From Ornithinimicrobium faecis (GTDB taxonomy: Bacteria > Actinomycetota > Actinomycetes > Actinomycetales > Dermatophilaceae): a DNA stretch of 64,000 nt. The stretch is taken from positions 2,108,001 to 2,172,000 of the forward strand of contig NZ_CP099489.1 of the NCBI RefSeq assembly GCF_023923225.1, given 5' to 3'. Made by a program: the position numbers and the translations under genes. Shown here piece by piece: positions 8,620-18,244 of the stretch; the first letter of the stretch is position 1; each line of letters begins with the position of its first letter. The notes under the pieces are model-generated. The model was not told where the DNA came from and made no database searches. It saw only the letters and a list, made by a program, of their open reading frames with translations.

Positions 8620-9282
8620 ATGGTGCCTGTGCGCGACATCACCTCAGAGCTCTTCGCAGCGGTCCTGTTCGACAACGACGGCACCCTGATCGACTCCCGT
8701 GCGGCTGTTGTGCGCTCCTGGCTTGCCTGGGCTGCTGATCACGGCGTGCCCCCGGAGAGCCTCATCGGCTTTCACGGTGTGCCCAGCAGCGGCATCGTTG
8801 CCTCGGTGGCCCCCCACCTGGACCCGGTGACGGCCACGACCGACATCGACCGGCGTGAGCTGGCGGACACCGAGGGCGTGGTCGCCCTGCCCGGCGCGGC
8901 CGAGGCAGTTGCCGCCGTGGGGTGGCGCGGCGCCATCGTCACGTCGGCGAGCCGGGCCCTGCTGACGGTGCGGTTGGGGGCGGCGGGTTTCACCGCCCCT
9001 GAGGTCCTGGTGACAGCAGACGACATCACCCGAGGCAAGCCCGATCCGGAGCCGTATCTGATCGGTGCAGAAAAGCTGGGGGTCGACCCGAGCCGGTGCC
9101 TCGTCATTGAAGACGCCCCGGCCGGACTCCGGTCCGGGCGCGCCGCCGGCGCGGCGACGGTGGCCGTGGTCACGACCAGCACGCGCGAGGAGCTCGAGCC
9201 ACTCGCCGACCTGGTCGTCGAGGACCTCTCAGAGCTCGCCTTCGCCCTGAGTGACGACGGTGTGCGCGTGTCGCGGCGCTGA
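8620..9282 (+). CDS. HAD superfamily sugar-phosphatase-like hydrolase
   Basis: 220 residues from ATG 8620; a GGAG lies 9 nt upstream, and GTG codons at 8623 and 8629 are alternative starts. Motifs: DNDGT (Asp18, Asp20), the Thr/Ser of IVTSASR, Lys in ITRGKPDPEPY, and IEDAPAG. The GKPDPEPY and EDAPAG stretches are typical of the group containing sugar-phosphate and glycerol-phosphate phosphatases. The phosphate substrate is not determined. Confidence 0.85.
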   Translation: MVPVRDITSELFAAVLFDNDGTLIDSRAAVVRSWLAWAADHGVPPESLIGFHGVPSSGIVASVAPHLDPVTATTDIDRRELADTEGVVALPGAAEAVAAVGWRGAIVTSASRALLTVRLGAAGFTAPEVLVTADDITRGKPDPEPYLIGAEKLGVDPSRCLVIEDAPAGLRSGRAAGAATVAVVTTSTREELEPLADLVVEDLSELAFALSDDGVRVSRR

Positions 9283-9385
9283 TCTCACCGTCCCAGGCGA
9301 TGCGCCAGTGGACTGACGGCGCCTGCTTGTAGGGTGCCAATCGGCTGGTCGCAGACACCGGCCACCCCGAGGCAAAGGAGCCCGC

Positions 9386-10936
9386 GTGCAGATCGGCGTC
9401 CCGCGTGAGTCGACCCCTGGCGAGACCCGTGTCGCTGCCACACCCCAGACCGCAGGTCGGCTGATTGCCCTGGGGCACACGGTGATTGTGCAGGCCGGGG
9501 CGGGGGAGCGGGCCAGTTATCCCGATGAGCAGTATGCCGAGGTGGGGGCTGCCATCGACCCCGGACCGGGGGTGTGGGGAGCCGACGTCGTGGTCACCAT
9601 CGATGCCCCCGAGTCGGGTGAGCTGGACCAGATGCGGCCCGGTGCCTATCTGGCCGCCCAGCTCGGCCCGGCGCAACACACGGACCTGTTGGAGGACCTC
9701 GCCCAGCGCGGGGTCACCGCCCTGGCGATGGATGCGGTGCCCCGCATCTCTCGGGCGCAGTCCCTGGACGTTCTGTCGTCGATGACCAACCTGGGTGGCT
9801 ATCGCGCGGTGATCGAGGCAGCCAACGCCTACGGCTCAGTGTTCACCGGACAGGTCACCGCTGCGGGCAATGTGCCGCCGGCCAAGGTCTTCGTCATCGG
9901 AGCGGGCGTGGCCGGCCTGGCGGCGATTGGCACGGCCAGCAGCCTGGGGGCCATCGTGCGGGCCACCGACATTCGCTTCGAGACGGCCGAGCAGGTCGAG
10001 TCGATGGGGGCGCACTTCGTGCCGATCACGGTGGAGGAGACGGCGTCCAGCTCGGACGGCTATGCCCAGGAGATGGGGGAGGATCTGCAGCGTCGCGCCC
10101 TGGAGGTCTATGCCCACGAGTGCGCCGAGGCTGACATCGTCATCACCACCGCACTGATCCCGGGTCGTCCCGCGCCGAGGCTGGTGACGGCGGACACGGT
10201 CGCCGCGATGCGGCCGGGCAGCGTGCTGGTCGACATGGCTGCCCGCAACGGCGGCAACTGTGAGCTCACCGAGCCGGGCGCCGTCATCACGCCGGGCAAC
10301 GGTGTGACGATCGTGGGCTACACCGATCTCCCGGCGCGGCTGCCCACGCAGGCCTCGCAACTGTTCGGCACCAACATCGTCAACCTGATCGCGCTGCTCA
10401 CCCCGGGCAAGGACGGGCAGATCGTGCTGGACCTGGAGGACGAGGTGCAGCGCGGCCTGACGGTCACCCACGAGCACCAGGTGCTGTGGCCGCCGCCACC
10501 GGTGTCCGTCTCCGCGACACCGCCGCCAGCGGCCGCAGAGGCGGAACCTCCAGGGGCTGAGCCGGAGCCGCAGAAGCCGAGGGACCCGCGACGAGGCTAT
10601 GTCGCAATGGGGCTGGCCGCTGTCCTGTTTGCCCTAGTGGCCAGCGTGTCCCCGCCCTCCTTCCTGGGCCACTTCACGGTCTTCGCGCTGGCCGTGATCG
10701 TCGGCTTCTATGTGATCAACAATGTCTCGCACGCCCTGCACACCCCGCTGCTGGCCGAGACCAACGCGATCAGCGGCATCATCCTGGTCGGAGCCATCCT
10801 GCAGGTCGGCAACGAGGACCTGCTGGTCCGCAGCCTGGCGCTCGCGGCGACGATCGTGGCCAGCATCAACGTCTTCGGTGGGTTCGCCGTGACTGGTCGG
10901 ATGCTGCGCATGTTCCGGCGGGAGGAGTCGGCGTGA
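9386..10936 (+). CDS. pntA: NAD(P) transhydrogenase subunit alpha
   Basis: 516 residues from GTG 9386, with AAGGAG 7 nt upstream. The N-terminal two-thirds is the NAD(H)-binding domain I: IGVPRES start, [11 protein letters not shown], and the Rossmann motif [12 protein letters not shown] Pro/Ala/Glu-rich linker (near residues 372-405) follows, then about four membrane helices of domain II. This is the undivided PntA form; many actinobacteria split it into PntAA and PntAB. With PntB it couples hydride transfer between NADH and NADP+ to proton entry and so supplies NADPH. Its stop overlaps the pntB start. Confidence 0.95.
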   Translation: MQIGVPRESTPGETRVAATPQTAGRLIALGHTVIVQAGAGERASYPDEQYAEVGAAIDPGPGVWGADVVVTIDAPESGELDQMRPGAYLAAQLGPAQHTDLLEDLAQRGVTALAMDAVPRISRAQSLDVLSSMTNLGGYRAVIEAANAYGSVFTGQVTAAGNVPPAKVFVIGAGVAGLAAIGTASSLGAIVRATDIRFETAEQVESMGAHFVPITVEETASSSDGYAQEMGEDLQRRALEVYAHECAEADIVITTALIPGRPAPRLVTADTVAAMRPGSVLVDMAARNGGNCELTEPGAVITPGNGVTIVGYTDLPARLPTQASQLFGTNIVNLIALLTPGKDGQIVLDLEDEVQRGLTVTHEHQVLWPPPPVSVSATPPPAAAEAEPPGAEPEPQKPRDPRRGYVAMGLAAVLFALVASVSPPSFLGHFTVFALAVIVGFYVINNVSHALHTPLLAETNAISGIILVGAILQVGNEDLLVRSLALAATIVASINVFGGFAVTGRMLRMFRREESA

Positions 10937-12324
10937 CCCTCAACCTGGTGCAGGCGGCCTACATCATCGCCGCTGTCCTGTTCGTGCTCTCCCTGGCGGG
11001 TCTGTCCCAGCACGAGACGGCACGGCGCGGCAATGTGTTCGGCATCATCGGCATGACGATCGCGCTCGGTGCCACGATCTGGCTGGCTGCGGAGCGGGCT
11101 GACAACCCTGCACTGACGCTGGCCCTGATCCTGGCCGCCATGGCGGTGGGCGCGAGCATCGGTCTCTGGCGGGCTCGGGTCGTGGAGATGACCGGCATGC
11201 CGCAACTGATCGCCATGCTGCACAGCTTCGTCGGCATCGCCGCCGTGCTCATCGGCTACAACGCCTACCTCGCACCAGGCCCGCTCACGGGTTCGGAGGA
11301 GACCATCCACCTGGTGGAGGTCTTCCTCGGGATCTTCATCGGTGCTGTGACCTTCACCGGGTCGGTGGTCGCGGCCCTGAAGCTGAGCGCCCGGATCAAC
11401 TCCAACCCGCTGATGCTGCCGCACCGGCACCTGCTCAATCTGGTGGCGCTGCTGGCCTCCGCGGGCCTGCTGGTCTGGTTCGTCCTGAGTCACGCCCTGC
11501 TGCCACTGGTGGCGATGACCGTGATCGCGCTGGCCTTCGGATGGCACCTGGTCGCCTCCATCGGTGGCGGAGACATGCCGATCGTCGTCTCGATGCTCAA
11601 CAGCTATTCGGGCTGGGCCGCCGCAGCCGCCGGCTTCCTGCTCGGCAACGACCTGCTGATTGTCACCGGCGCCCTCGTCGGATCCTCCGGTGCGATCCTG
11701 TCCTACCTGATGTGCCAGGGCATGAACCGCTCGTTCATCTCCGTCATCGCCGGAGGCTTTGGCACCGAGGGAGCCACCTTCGAGGGCGATCAGGACTACG
11801 GCGAGCACCGCGAGAGCAACGCGCCCGAGGTGGCCGAGTTGCTCCGAACAGCCAAGTCCGTGGTGATCACGCCCGGCTACGGCATGGCCGTGGCCCGCGC
11901 GCAGTATCCCGTCGCAGACCTGACCGCACGCCTGCGCAAGCAGGGCACCCAGGTGCGCTTCGGCATACATCCCGTGGCAGGGCGGTTGCCCGGCCACATG
12001 AACGTGCTGCTGGCCGAGGCCAAGGTGCCTTATGACATCGTGCTGGGCCTGGACGAGATCAACGACGACCTGCCGGACACCGACGTGGTGCTGGTCATCG
12101 GTGCCAACGACACCGTCAACCCGGCTGCCGTCGACGAGCCCGGCTCACCGATCGCGGGGATGCCGGTGCTCGAGGTGTGGAAGGCACGTGACGTCGTGGT
12201 GCTCAAGCGGTCGATGGCCAGCGGCTATGCGGGAGTGCAGAACCCGCTGTTCTTCAAGGACAACACCCGGATGCTCTTCGGCGACGCCAAGGATGTCGTC
12301 GAGGAGGTCGTCAAACTCCTCTAG
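10933..12324 (+). CDS. pntB: NAD(P) transhydrogenase subunit beta
   Basis: 463 residues from GTG 10933; the GTGA overlap with pntA implies translational coupling. The first half is the membrane domain II with eight or nine helices. The C-terminal domain III binds NADP(H), with [34 protein letters not shown] and the [12 protein letters not shown] motif. It completes the proton-pumping transhydrogenase in the cytoplasmic membrane. A weak hairpin (CCACGC / GCGTGG, 12327-12347) follows the stop. Confidence 0.95.
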   Translation: MTLNLVQAAYIIAAVLFVLSLAGLSQHETARRGNVFGIIGMTIALGATIWLAAERADNPALTLALILAAMAVGASIGLWRARVVEMTGMPQLIAMLHSFVGIAAVLIGYNAYLAPGPLTGSEETIHLVEVFLGIFIGAVTFTGSVVAALKLSARINSNPLMLPHRHLLNLVALLASAGLLVWFVLSHALLPLVAMTVIALAFGWHLVASIGGGDMPIVVSMLNSYSGWAAAAAGFLLGNDLLIVTGALVGSSGAILSYLMCQGMNRSFISVIAGGFGTEGATFEGDQDYGEHRESNAPEVAELLRTAKSVVITPGYGMAVARAQYPVADLTARLRKQGTQVRFGIHPVAGRLPGHMNVLLAEAKVPYDIVLGLDEINDDLPDTDVVLVIGANDTVNPAAVDEPGSPIAGMPVLEVWKARDVVVLKRSMASGYAGVQNPLFFKDNTRMLFGDAKDVVEEVVKLL

Positions 12325-12326
12325 AC

Positions 12327-12347
12327 CCACGCCGCCCACCAGCGTGG
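12327..12347 (+). terminator. Weak hairpin after pntB
   Basis: CCACGC (12327-12332) and GCGTGG (12342-12347) can pair around a 9-nt loop, 3 nt after the pntB stop. There is no U-run, so termination is only suggested. Confidence 0.35.
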
Positions 12348-12527
12348 AGGGTGTGAGCGACTGGGCGCGGCTCACCGTGCATTCAAACAGGTGACGTCGC
12401 GTGCCGTTGTGCAACGCTGCAGGTCAGGGGGCCGGGCTCCTCGGCGGTGAGCGACGTTACCTTTCTGGATGCACGTCATTGACTGATTCTCCTGTCCCCA
12501 GGGCCCCATCCTCGATAGCGTCGGAGG

Positions 12528-13355
12528 ATGACTGCCTCCATCGCGAGTCCCGCCGATCGCTTCCTCGCGCTGCACCGACCGGGGGAGCCGCTCCTGCTGC
12601 CCAACGCCTGGGACGTCGGGTCGGCGCGGTTGTTTGCCTCGCTGGGCTTCTCTGCGCTGGCCACGACCAGCAGCGGTTTCGCGGCGACCCGCGGCCTTCT
12701 GGACGGACAGGTCGACCGTGAGGGCGTGCTGGCCCACGCCGCGGAGCTGGTGTCCGCCACGAGCCTGCCGGTCAGCGCCGACCTGGAGAACTGCTTCGCC
12801 GAGGACGCCGCCGGAGTGGCCGAGACGATCCGGCAGGCGGCCGCGGTCGGGCTGGCCGGGGCCTCGATCGAGGACTTCACCGGCGATCGTGACGCGCCGA
12901 TCTATCCGCTCGACGTGGCGCGTGACCGGGTGGCCGCCGCGGCGGAGGTGTCTCGCAGTGCAGGATCACGTCTGGTGCTGACAGCCCGCGCGGAGAACCA
13001 CCTCTATGGGCAGGGCGGTCTGGACGACACCATCCGCCGGTTGCAGACCTTTGCCGAGGTGGGGGCCGACGTGGTCTATGCGCCCGGGCTGACTGACCTG
13101 AGTGACATCCGCCGGGTTGTCTCGGAGGTCGGTGTGCCGGTGAATGTGCTCACCCGAGGTGGAGGACCCACTGTTGCCGAGTTGGCCGGGGCCGGAGTGG
13201 CCCGGATCTCGGTGGGTGGCGCGCTCGCCATTGTCGGTCTGGCCGCAGTGGCCGAGGCGGCTCGCGAGCTGCTCGAGCAGGGGACGGTCGGTTTCACCGA
13301 GCGCGCCCAGGAGGGCGCCGCCGTGGCACAAGCCGCCTTCGGTGACGGGAGTTGA
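12528..13355 (+). CDS. Isocitrate lyase/PEP mutase family protein
   Basis: 275 residues from ATG 12528, 6 nt after TAGCGT (12516-12521). The (beta/alpha)8 family signature is seen in LLPNAWDVGSARLFA, TTSSGFAATRG (loop for the carboxylate), PVSADLENCF with acidic metal ligands, ASIEDFTGD, and LTARAENHLYG. These are the short members of the family that cleave or rearrange C-C or C-P bonds next to a carboxylate. It lacks the KKCGH motif of true isocitrate lyases, so 2-methylisocitrate lyase-like or unknown lyase activity is more likely. It stands alone. Confidence 0.82.
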   Translation: MTASIASPADRFLALHRPGEPLLLPNAWDVGSARLFASLGFSALATTSSGFAATRGLLDGQVDREGVLAHAAELVSATSLPVSADLENCFAEDAAGVAETIRQAAAVGLAGASIEDFTGDRDAPIYPLDVARDRVAAAAEVSRSAGSRLVLTARAENHLYGQGGLDDTIRRLQTFAEVGADVVYAPGLTDLSDIRRVVSEVGVPVNVLTRGGGPTVAELAGAGVARISVGGALAIVGLAAVAEAARELLEQGTVGFTERAQEGAAVAQAAFGDGS

Positions 13356-13404
13356 CGGTGGACGAGAAAGCACGGTGAACGGGAATGCACCGTGACGCGA
13401 TGTT

Positions 13405-13418
13405 GTTGATCGATTAAC
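13405..13418. promoter_or_regulatory. Near-perfect palindrome upstream of oxidoreductase gene
   Basis: GTTGATCGATTAAC is symmetric at 12 of 14 positions and sits in an AT-rich patch 25 nt before the start of the NAD(P)H-binding oxidoreductase. The location suits an operator. The cognate regulator is not visible nearby. Confidence 0.4.
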
Positions 13419-13442
13419 TAATTCTGATCGAGAGGCACTGAC

Positions 13443-14306
13443 ATGGCAATCGTGGTCACTGGCGCAACCGGACACTTTGGACGACTCGTGGTCGAGTCCC
13501 TGCTCGAGCGGGGCGTTCCCGCAGGGGACATCCTTGCCACCGGCCGGTCCACGGAGCGACTGACGGAGCTGCAGGCGCGCGGGGTGCGCACGGCCGTCCT
13601 GGACTTCGATGCACCGGCCGACGGTGTGCTCAGCGCTGGCGACGTCCTGCTCCTGGTCTCCGCCAGCGAGGTGGGTCAGCGTGCGCGGCAGCACCAGAAT
13701 GTGATCGACGCGGCGGTCCGTGCGGGCGTGTCCACCATTGCCTACACCAGCCTGCTCGATGCCGCCGAGAGCGACCTGATCCTCGCGCCGGAGCACAAGG
13801 TCACGGAGGAGGCCCTTCAGGCATCCGGGCTCCCGGTCACCATCCTGCGCAACGGGTGGTACACCGAGAACTTCGAGCCCGCGCTCGCCCAGGCGCAAGC
13901 GACCGGAGCCGTGCTCGGGAGCACCGCCGGGGGACGCATCTCTGCTGCCCCGCGAGCCGATTTCGCCGAGGCAGCCGCCGTGGTCCTCACCACCGAGGGC
14001 CACCAGGGCAAGGTCTATGAGTTGGCTGGCGACAACTCGTTCACCCTGGACGACCTGGCGACCGCCTTCGGGGACGTGCTCAACACCGAGGTCTCGCACC
14101 GGGACGTGGACGCCGACACGCACCGCGAGATGCTGGCCGCCGCAGGTCTGGCCGACGGGCTGGTCGGCTTTCTGGTCGCCGTCGACCAGAGCACGGCGCA
14201 GGGCGCGCTCGAGAGCTCATCAACGGACCTGTCCCAGCTCATCGGGCGCCCGACCGAGCCGCTGGCCACTACGGTCCAGGGCTGGAGCCCTTCTCGCGCC
14301 GCCTAG
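13443..14306 (+). CDS. NmrA/QOR2-like NAD(P)-binding oxidoreductase
   Basis: 287 residues from ATG 13443. The N-terminal Rossmann motif VTGATGHFG binds NAD(P). The run LLVSASEVGQRARQHQNVID, followed by AYTSLL and LRNGWYTEN, is typical of the atypical short-chain dehydrogenase group that includes quinone oxidoreductase 2 (YtfG) and NmrA-like redox sensors. The catalytic Tyr-x3-Lys of classical SDRs is not retained. In other bacteria this type is often beside an HxlR regulator; here the only HxlR gene lies 12 kb away. Function as quinone reductase is inference. Confidence 0.85.
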   Translation: MAIVVTGATGHFGRLVVESLLERGVPAGDILATGRSTERLTELQARGVRTAVLDFDAPADGVLSAGDVLLLVSASEVGQRARQHQNVIDAAVRAGVSTIAYTSLLDAAESDLILAPEHKVTEEALQASGLPVTILRNGWYTENFEPALAQAQATGAVLGSTAGGRISAAPRADFAEAAAVVLTTEGHQGKVYELAGDNSFTLDDLATAFGDVLNTEVSHRDVDADTHREMLAAAGLADGLVGFLVAVDQSTAQGALESSSTDLSQLIGRPTEPLATTVQGWSPSRAA

Positions 14307-14371
14307 AGACCGGCCATCCACACGGGCCGTGTTGACATCTGTTGTTTACCCAGGAAAGGGACACTCCACCC

Positions 14372-17300
14372 GTGACCGAGTCCGTCCACGACATCCCCGG
14401 TGTCTTCCTGGCAGGTGAGCGTGCTGCAGCGCCGCGCACCCTGGTCGACATCTTTGAGCGCACGGTCGAGGAGGCCCCCGACGCGATCGGCCTCGACAGC
14501 GGCGCTCAGACCCTGACCTATGGCGAGTTCCTGGAGGCGGCCGAGGCCCTGGCGGCACGACTCGCGGAGGCAGGCGTCGGTCGCGGGGCCCGCGTCGGGG
14601 TGCGGATCAAGTCCGGCACCACCGACCTCTACGTCGCCATCGTGGGGACGTTGTTGGCCGGTGCCGCCTATGTCCCCGTGGACGCGGACGACCCGGAAGA
14701 GCGGGCGCGGGTGGTCTTCACCGAGGCCGGCGTGGCGGCAGTCCTCGGCAATGACCTGAGCATCAGCGTGCGCGAGGGCGCGACGATGGGGCATCCGGGG
14801 GAGCGGGCGCAGCCAGACGACGACGCGTGGATCATCTTCACCTCCGGGTCGACCGGCACGCCCAAGGGTGTGGCTGTGACCCACCGCAATGCCGCTGCTT
14901 TCGTGGACGCGGAGTCGCGGATGTTCCTGCAGGACGAGCCGATTGGCCCGCAGGATCGGGTCATGGCGGGGCTCTCCGTCGCCTTCGATGCCAGCTGCGA
15001 GGAGATGTGGCTGGCCTGGGCCTATGGAGCGGCCCTGGTGCCCGCCCCCCGATCGTTGGTGCGCTCTGGTGTCGACGTCGGGCCCTGGTTGGTGGCCAAC
15101 GACATCACGGTCGTCTCGACCGTGCCGACGCTGGTCGCGCTCTGGCCCGCCTCGTCCCTGGACCAGGTCCGCCTGCTCATCATGGGCGGCGAGGCCTGCC
15201 CCACCGAGCTCGCAGCCCGGCTGCAGGCACCTGGGCGAGAGGTCTGGAACACCTACGGCCCCACCGAGGCCACCGTCGTGGCCTGCGGGGCCATCCTGGA
15301 CGGCACCGACCCCGTCCGCATCGGGCTGCCACTTGACGGCTGGGACCTCGCGGTCGTCGACCAGGACGGTCACCCGGTCGCCGAGGGCGCCTCGGGGGAG
15401 CTGATCATCGGCGGCGTCGGTCTCGCGCGCTATCTCGACCCGGCCAAGGACGCCGAAAAATACGCTCCGATGCCAACGCTGGGGTGGGAGCGCGCCTACC
15501 GCTCGGGAGACGTGGTGGTCAACGACCCCGCGGGCCTGCTGTTCGCCGGTCGCGCGGACGACCAGATCAAGCTCGGTGGCCGCCGCATCGAGCTGGGCGA
15601 GATCGACGGTCAGCTGCTGCGCCTGCCGGGTGTTGCCGGAGCGGCAGCAGCGGTGCGCACGACGAAGTCCGGCAATCAGTTGCTCGTCGGCTATCTCGCG
15701 GTCGATGACACCTATGACTCGGAGACCGCCCTCGCCTTGCTCCGCGAGCGCATGCCGGCCGCCCTGGTGCCGCGCCTGGCCGTGGTGGACGACCTGCCGA
15801 CCAAGACCTCCGGCAAGGTCGATCGCGACGCCCTGCCCTGGCCACTGACCAGGACGGGCACGGGACCCAAGGGTCTGAGCGAGCTGCAGCTGTGGATCGG
15901 TGAGATCTGGGCTGACGTGCTCGGCGCCGAGGTGACCACACCCAAGGACGACTTCTTCGACTTCGGCGGCGGCTCCCTGACTGCCGCGCAGACCGTGGGG
16001 CGACTGCGCGAGCAGTACCCCGAGGTGGCCGTCGGCGATCTCTATCGCAATCCGCGTCTCGGTGCGCTGGCAACCGCGCTGGAGAACCTCGGCCCGGGCC
16101 CGGCAAAGTCGGACCGCACCGTCCCACCGATCCCACCGAAGACGCAGATCGGCCAACTGCTCGCCCTGCTCCCACTGCGCACGCTGGCCGCCGGCCGTTG
16201 GCTCGCCTGGGTGCTCCTGCTGAGCACCCTGGCCAGCGCGACCCTCGGACTCGACTGGCTGCCGAGCTTCCCGCTGTGGCTGGTCATCGCGACCGGCCTC
16301 ATCTTCCTGGTCCCACCGGTGCGGATGGCCCTCGCGGCCCTGCTGATTCGCGGCACCCTGCGTGGAGTGCGTCCAGGGTCGTGGCCGCGCGGCGGCAAGG
16401 TGCACCTGCGCGTCTGGCTCGCGGCGCGGATCCAGGACGAGCTGGCGGCCGTGTCGACCGCCGGTGCGCCCTGGCTGCAGTGGTATGCCCGGTTGCTCGG
16501 GGCCAAGATCCGCCCCGACGTTGACCTGCACGCCCTGCCGCCGGTCACCGGCATGCTCGAGATCGGCACCGGTGCCTCGGTCGAGCCCGAGGTGGATCTC
16601 ACTGGCTATTGGATCGATGGCGACCTCGTGCACATCCACCCCATCCGGATCGGTGCCCACGCCCGGATCGGTGCGCGCAGCACGCTCAGCCCTGGTGCCC
16701 GCGTGCGCCCGAGGTCGGTCATCGCACCGGGCTCGCTGGTGTTCGGGGAGGTGCCGGCGGGGCAGACCTGGTCCGGCGCGCCGGCCGAGCGGGTCTCGGA
16801 GACGGCGCGCGGTCCCTGGTCGGAGGAGCGGCCACCCAAGGGCCGGGTCTGGTGGCTCGGTTATGCCCTGGCCGGCATCCTGGTGGCCGGGCTGCCGGGC
16901 CTGGCCTCGCTCGCGGGTGCGGCGGTTCTGTGGCCAGCGGTGCAGGACGCGGACACCTGGGGCGAGGCCCTGCGGGCCGGTCTCCCGTGGCTGCCGGTCG
17001 CCGCACTGCTGGGGTATGCCGTGCTGGGACTGCTCGTGCTCGTCCTGGTCCGTCTGTGCGGGCTGGGTCTGCAGGCTGGCTTCTATCCGACCCGCTCGGC
17101 CTCCGGCCTGCGGATCTGGCTCACCTTCCGGGTGCTCGACGAGGCCCGCACCTGGCTGTTCCCCTACTACGCCGGAGCGATCACCCCCCTCTGGCTGCGG
17201 CTGCTGGGAGCCCGCGTCGGCAAGGGGGTGGAGGCCTCGACGGTGTTGCTGCTGCCCAAGTTTGCGCACATCAACGACCACGCGTTCCTCGCCGACGACA

Positions 17301-18244
17301 CCCTGATCGGCTGCTACGAGCTGGGTGGCGGGTGGATCCGGGTTGAGCACGTCAAGATCGGCAAGCGTGCCTTCGTCGGCAACTCCGGCATGGTCTCGGC
17401 CGGGCGCAAGGTGCCGCGCGAGTCGTTGGTCGCGGTGCTCTCGGCCGCCCCGCAGCGCAAGAGCATCAAGAAGGGCTCCTCGTGGCTCGGCAGCCCGCCG
17501 ACCAAGCTGCGACGTGCCGCCGAGGAGGTCGACTCCAGCCGCACCTACGACCCGCCGACCCGGTTGAAGGTCTATCGCGGGATCGTCGAGACCTGCCGGC
17601 TGGTGGTCCTGCTGCTCCAGGTCGCGCTGCACGTCGCGGTGGGCGCCGTGCTCCTGGTGCTGCTCGCCTGGCACCCGCTGGCGGCCTTCGCCCTCGGCGG
17701 GGTGGTGCTGATCGGTGCCGGCGTCCTGGCTGCCCTGCTCACGGTGGCCGCGAAGTGGTCACTGGTGGGACGGCATACGACGCAGGACCACCCACTCTGG
17801 TCCGGTTTCGTCTGGCGCAACGAGCTCGCCGACACCTTCACCGAGGTCCTGGCCGCGCCGTGGTTCGCCTCGGTGACCCAGGGCACCGTGGCGCTCAACG
17901 TGTGGCTGCGGATGCTCGGTGCGCAGATCGGTCGCGGCGTCTGGTGTGACAGCTACTGGTTGCCGGAGACCGACCTGGTCCACCTCGGCGACGGCTCGAC
18001 CGTCAACCATGGCTGCGTGGTGCAGACCCACCTGTTCCACGACCGGGTGCTGAGCATGGACCGGGTCACCCTGCGCAAGGGCGCCACGCTCGGACCCAAC
18101 AGCGTGATCCTGCCCGCGGCCACCATCGGCCGGCACGCCACCATCGGCCCCGCGTCCCTGGTCATGCGCGGAGAGTCGGTACCCTCCCAGACGCGGTGGA
18201 TCGGCAATCCGATCGGGCCCTGGGAGCAGGAGGAGGAACAGTGA
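14372..18244 (+). CDS. Pls/PosA-type membrane-bound NRPS (A-PCP-transmembrane-triple LbH)
   Basis: 1290 residues from GTG 14372; GGAAAGGG lies 11 nt upstream, and TTG 14342 would place that site inside the gene. The adenylation domain (residues 25-490) shows TSGSTGTPKG, the Lys of TSGKVDR and GPTEAT. A carrier domain follows with phosphopantetheine Ser in FGGGSL (near 530). Then come membrane helices interleaved with three left-handed beta-helix acyltransferase-like domains (near 700-815, 930-1050 and 1165-1285). There is no condensation or thioesterase domain. This is the layout of epsilon-poly-L-lysine synthetase and relatives, which make isopeptide homopolymers at the membrane. Aligning to GrsA by hand gives the specificity residues D-A-E-S-I-G-T-V-V-K; the acidic residue at the W239 position fits a basic amino acid. 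The product is inference. Confidence 0.88.
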   Translation: MTESVHDIPGVFLAGERAAAPRTLVDIFERTVEEAPDAIGLDSGAQTLTYGEFLEAAEALAARLAEAGVGRGARVGVRIKSGTTDLYVAIVGTLLAGAAYVPVDADDPEERARVVFTEAGVAAVLGNDLSISVREGATMGHPGERAQPDDDAWIIFTSGSTGTPKGVAVTHRNAAAFVDAESRMFLQDEPIGPQDRVMAGLSVAFDASCEEMWLAWAYGAALVPAPRSLVRSGVDVGPWLVANDITVVSTVPTLVALWPASSLDQVRLLIMGGEACPTELAARLQAPGREVWNTYGPTEATVVACGAILDGTDPVRIGLPLDGWDLAVVDQDGHPVAEGASGELIIGGVGLARYLDPAKDAEKYAPMPTLGWERAYRSGDVVVNDPAGLLFAGRADDQIKLGGRRIELGEIDGQLLRLPGVAGAAAAVRTTKSGNQLLVGYLAVDDTYDSETALALLRERMPAALVPRLAVVDDLPTKTSGKVDRDALPWPLTRTGTGPKGLSELQLWIGEIWADVLGAEVTTPKDDFFDFGGGSLTAAQTVGRLREQYPEVAVGDLYRNPRLGALATALENLGPGPAKSDRTVPPIPPKTQIGQLLALLPLRTLAAGRWLAWVLLLSTLASATLGLDWLPSFPLWLVIATGLIFLVPPVRMALAALLIRGTLRGVRPGSWPRGGKVHLRVWLAARIQDELAAVSTAGAPWLQWYARLLGAKIRPDVDLHALPPVTGMLEIGTGASVEPEVDLTGYWIDGDLVHIHPIRIGAHARIGARSTLSPGARVRPRSVIAPGSLVFGEVPAGQTWSGAPAERVSETARGPWSEERPPKGRVWWLGYALAGILVAGLPGLASLAGAAVLWPAVQDADTWGEALRAGLPWLPVAALLGYAVLGLLVLVLVRLCGLGLQAGFYPTRSASGLRIWLTFRVLDEARTWLFPYYAGAITPLWLRLLGARVGKGVEASTVLLLPKFAHINDHAFLADDTLIGCYELGGGWIRVEHVKIGKRAFVGNSGMVSAGRKVPRESLVAVLSAAPQRKSIKKGSSWLGSPPTKLRRAAEEVDSSRTYDPPTRLKVYRGIVETCRLVVLLLQVALHVAVGAVLLVLLAWHPLAAFALGGVVLIGAGVLAALLTVAAKWSLVGRHTTQDHPLWSGFVWRNELADTFTEVLAAPWFASVTQGTVALNVWLRMLGAQIGRGVWCDSYWLPETDLVHLGDGSTVNHGCVVQTHLFHDRVLSMDRVTLRKGATLGPNSVILPAATIGRHATIGPASLVMRGESVPSQTRWIGNPIGPWEQEEEQ

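Noticed and set aside
14303..17674. A long open frame antisense to the NRPS gene
   Set aside because: It mirrors the third-position GC bias of the NRPS reading frame, is very rich in Gln, Arg and Gly, has no ribosome site and matches no family.
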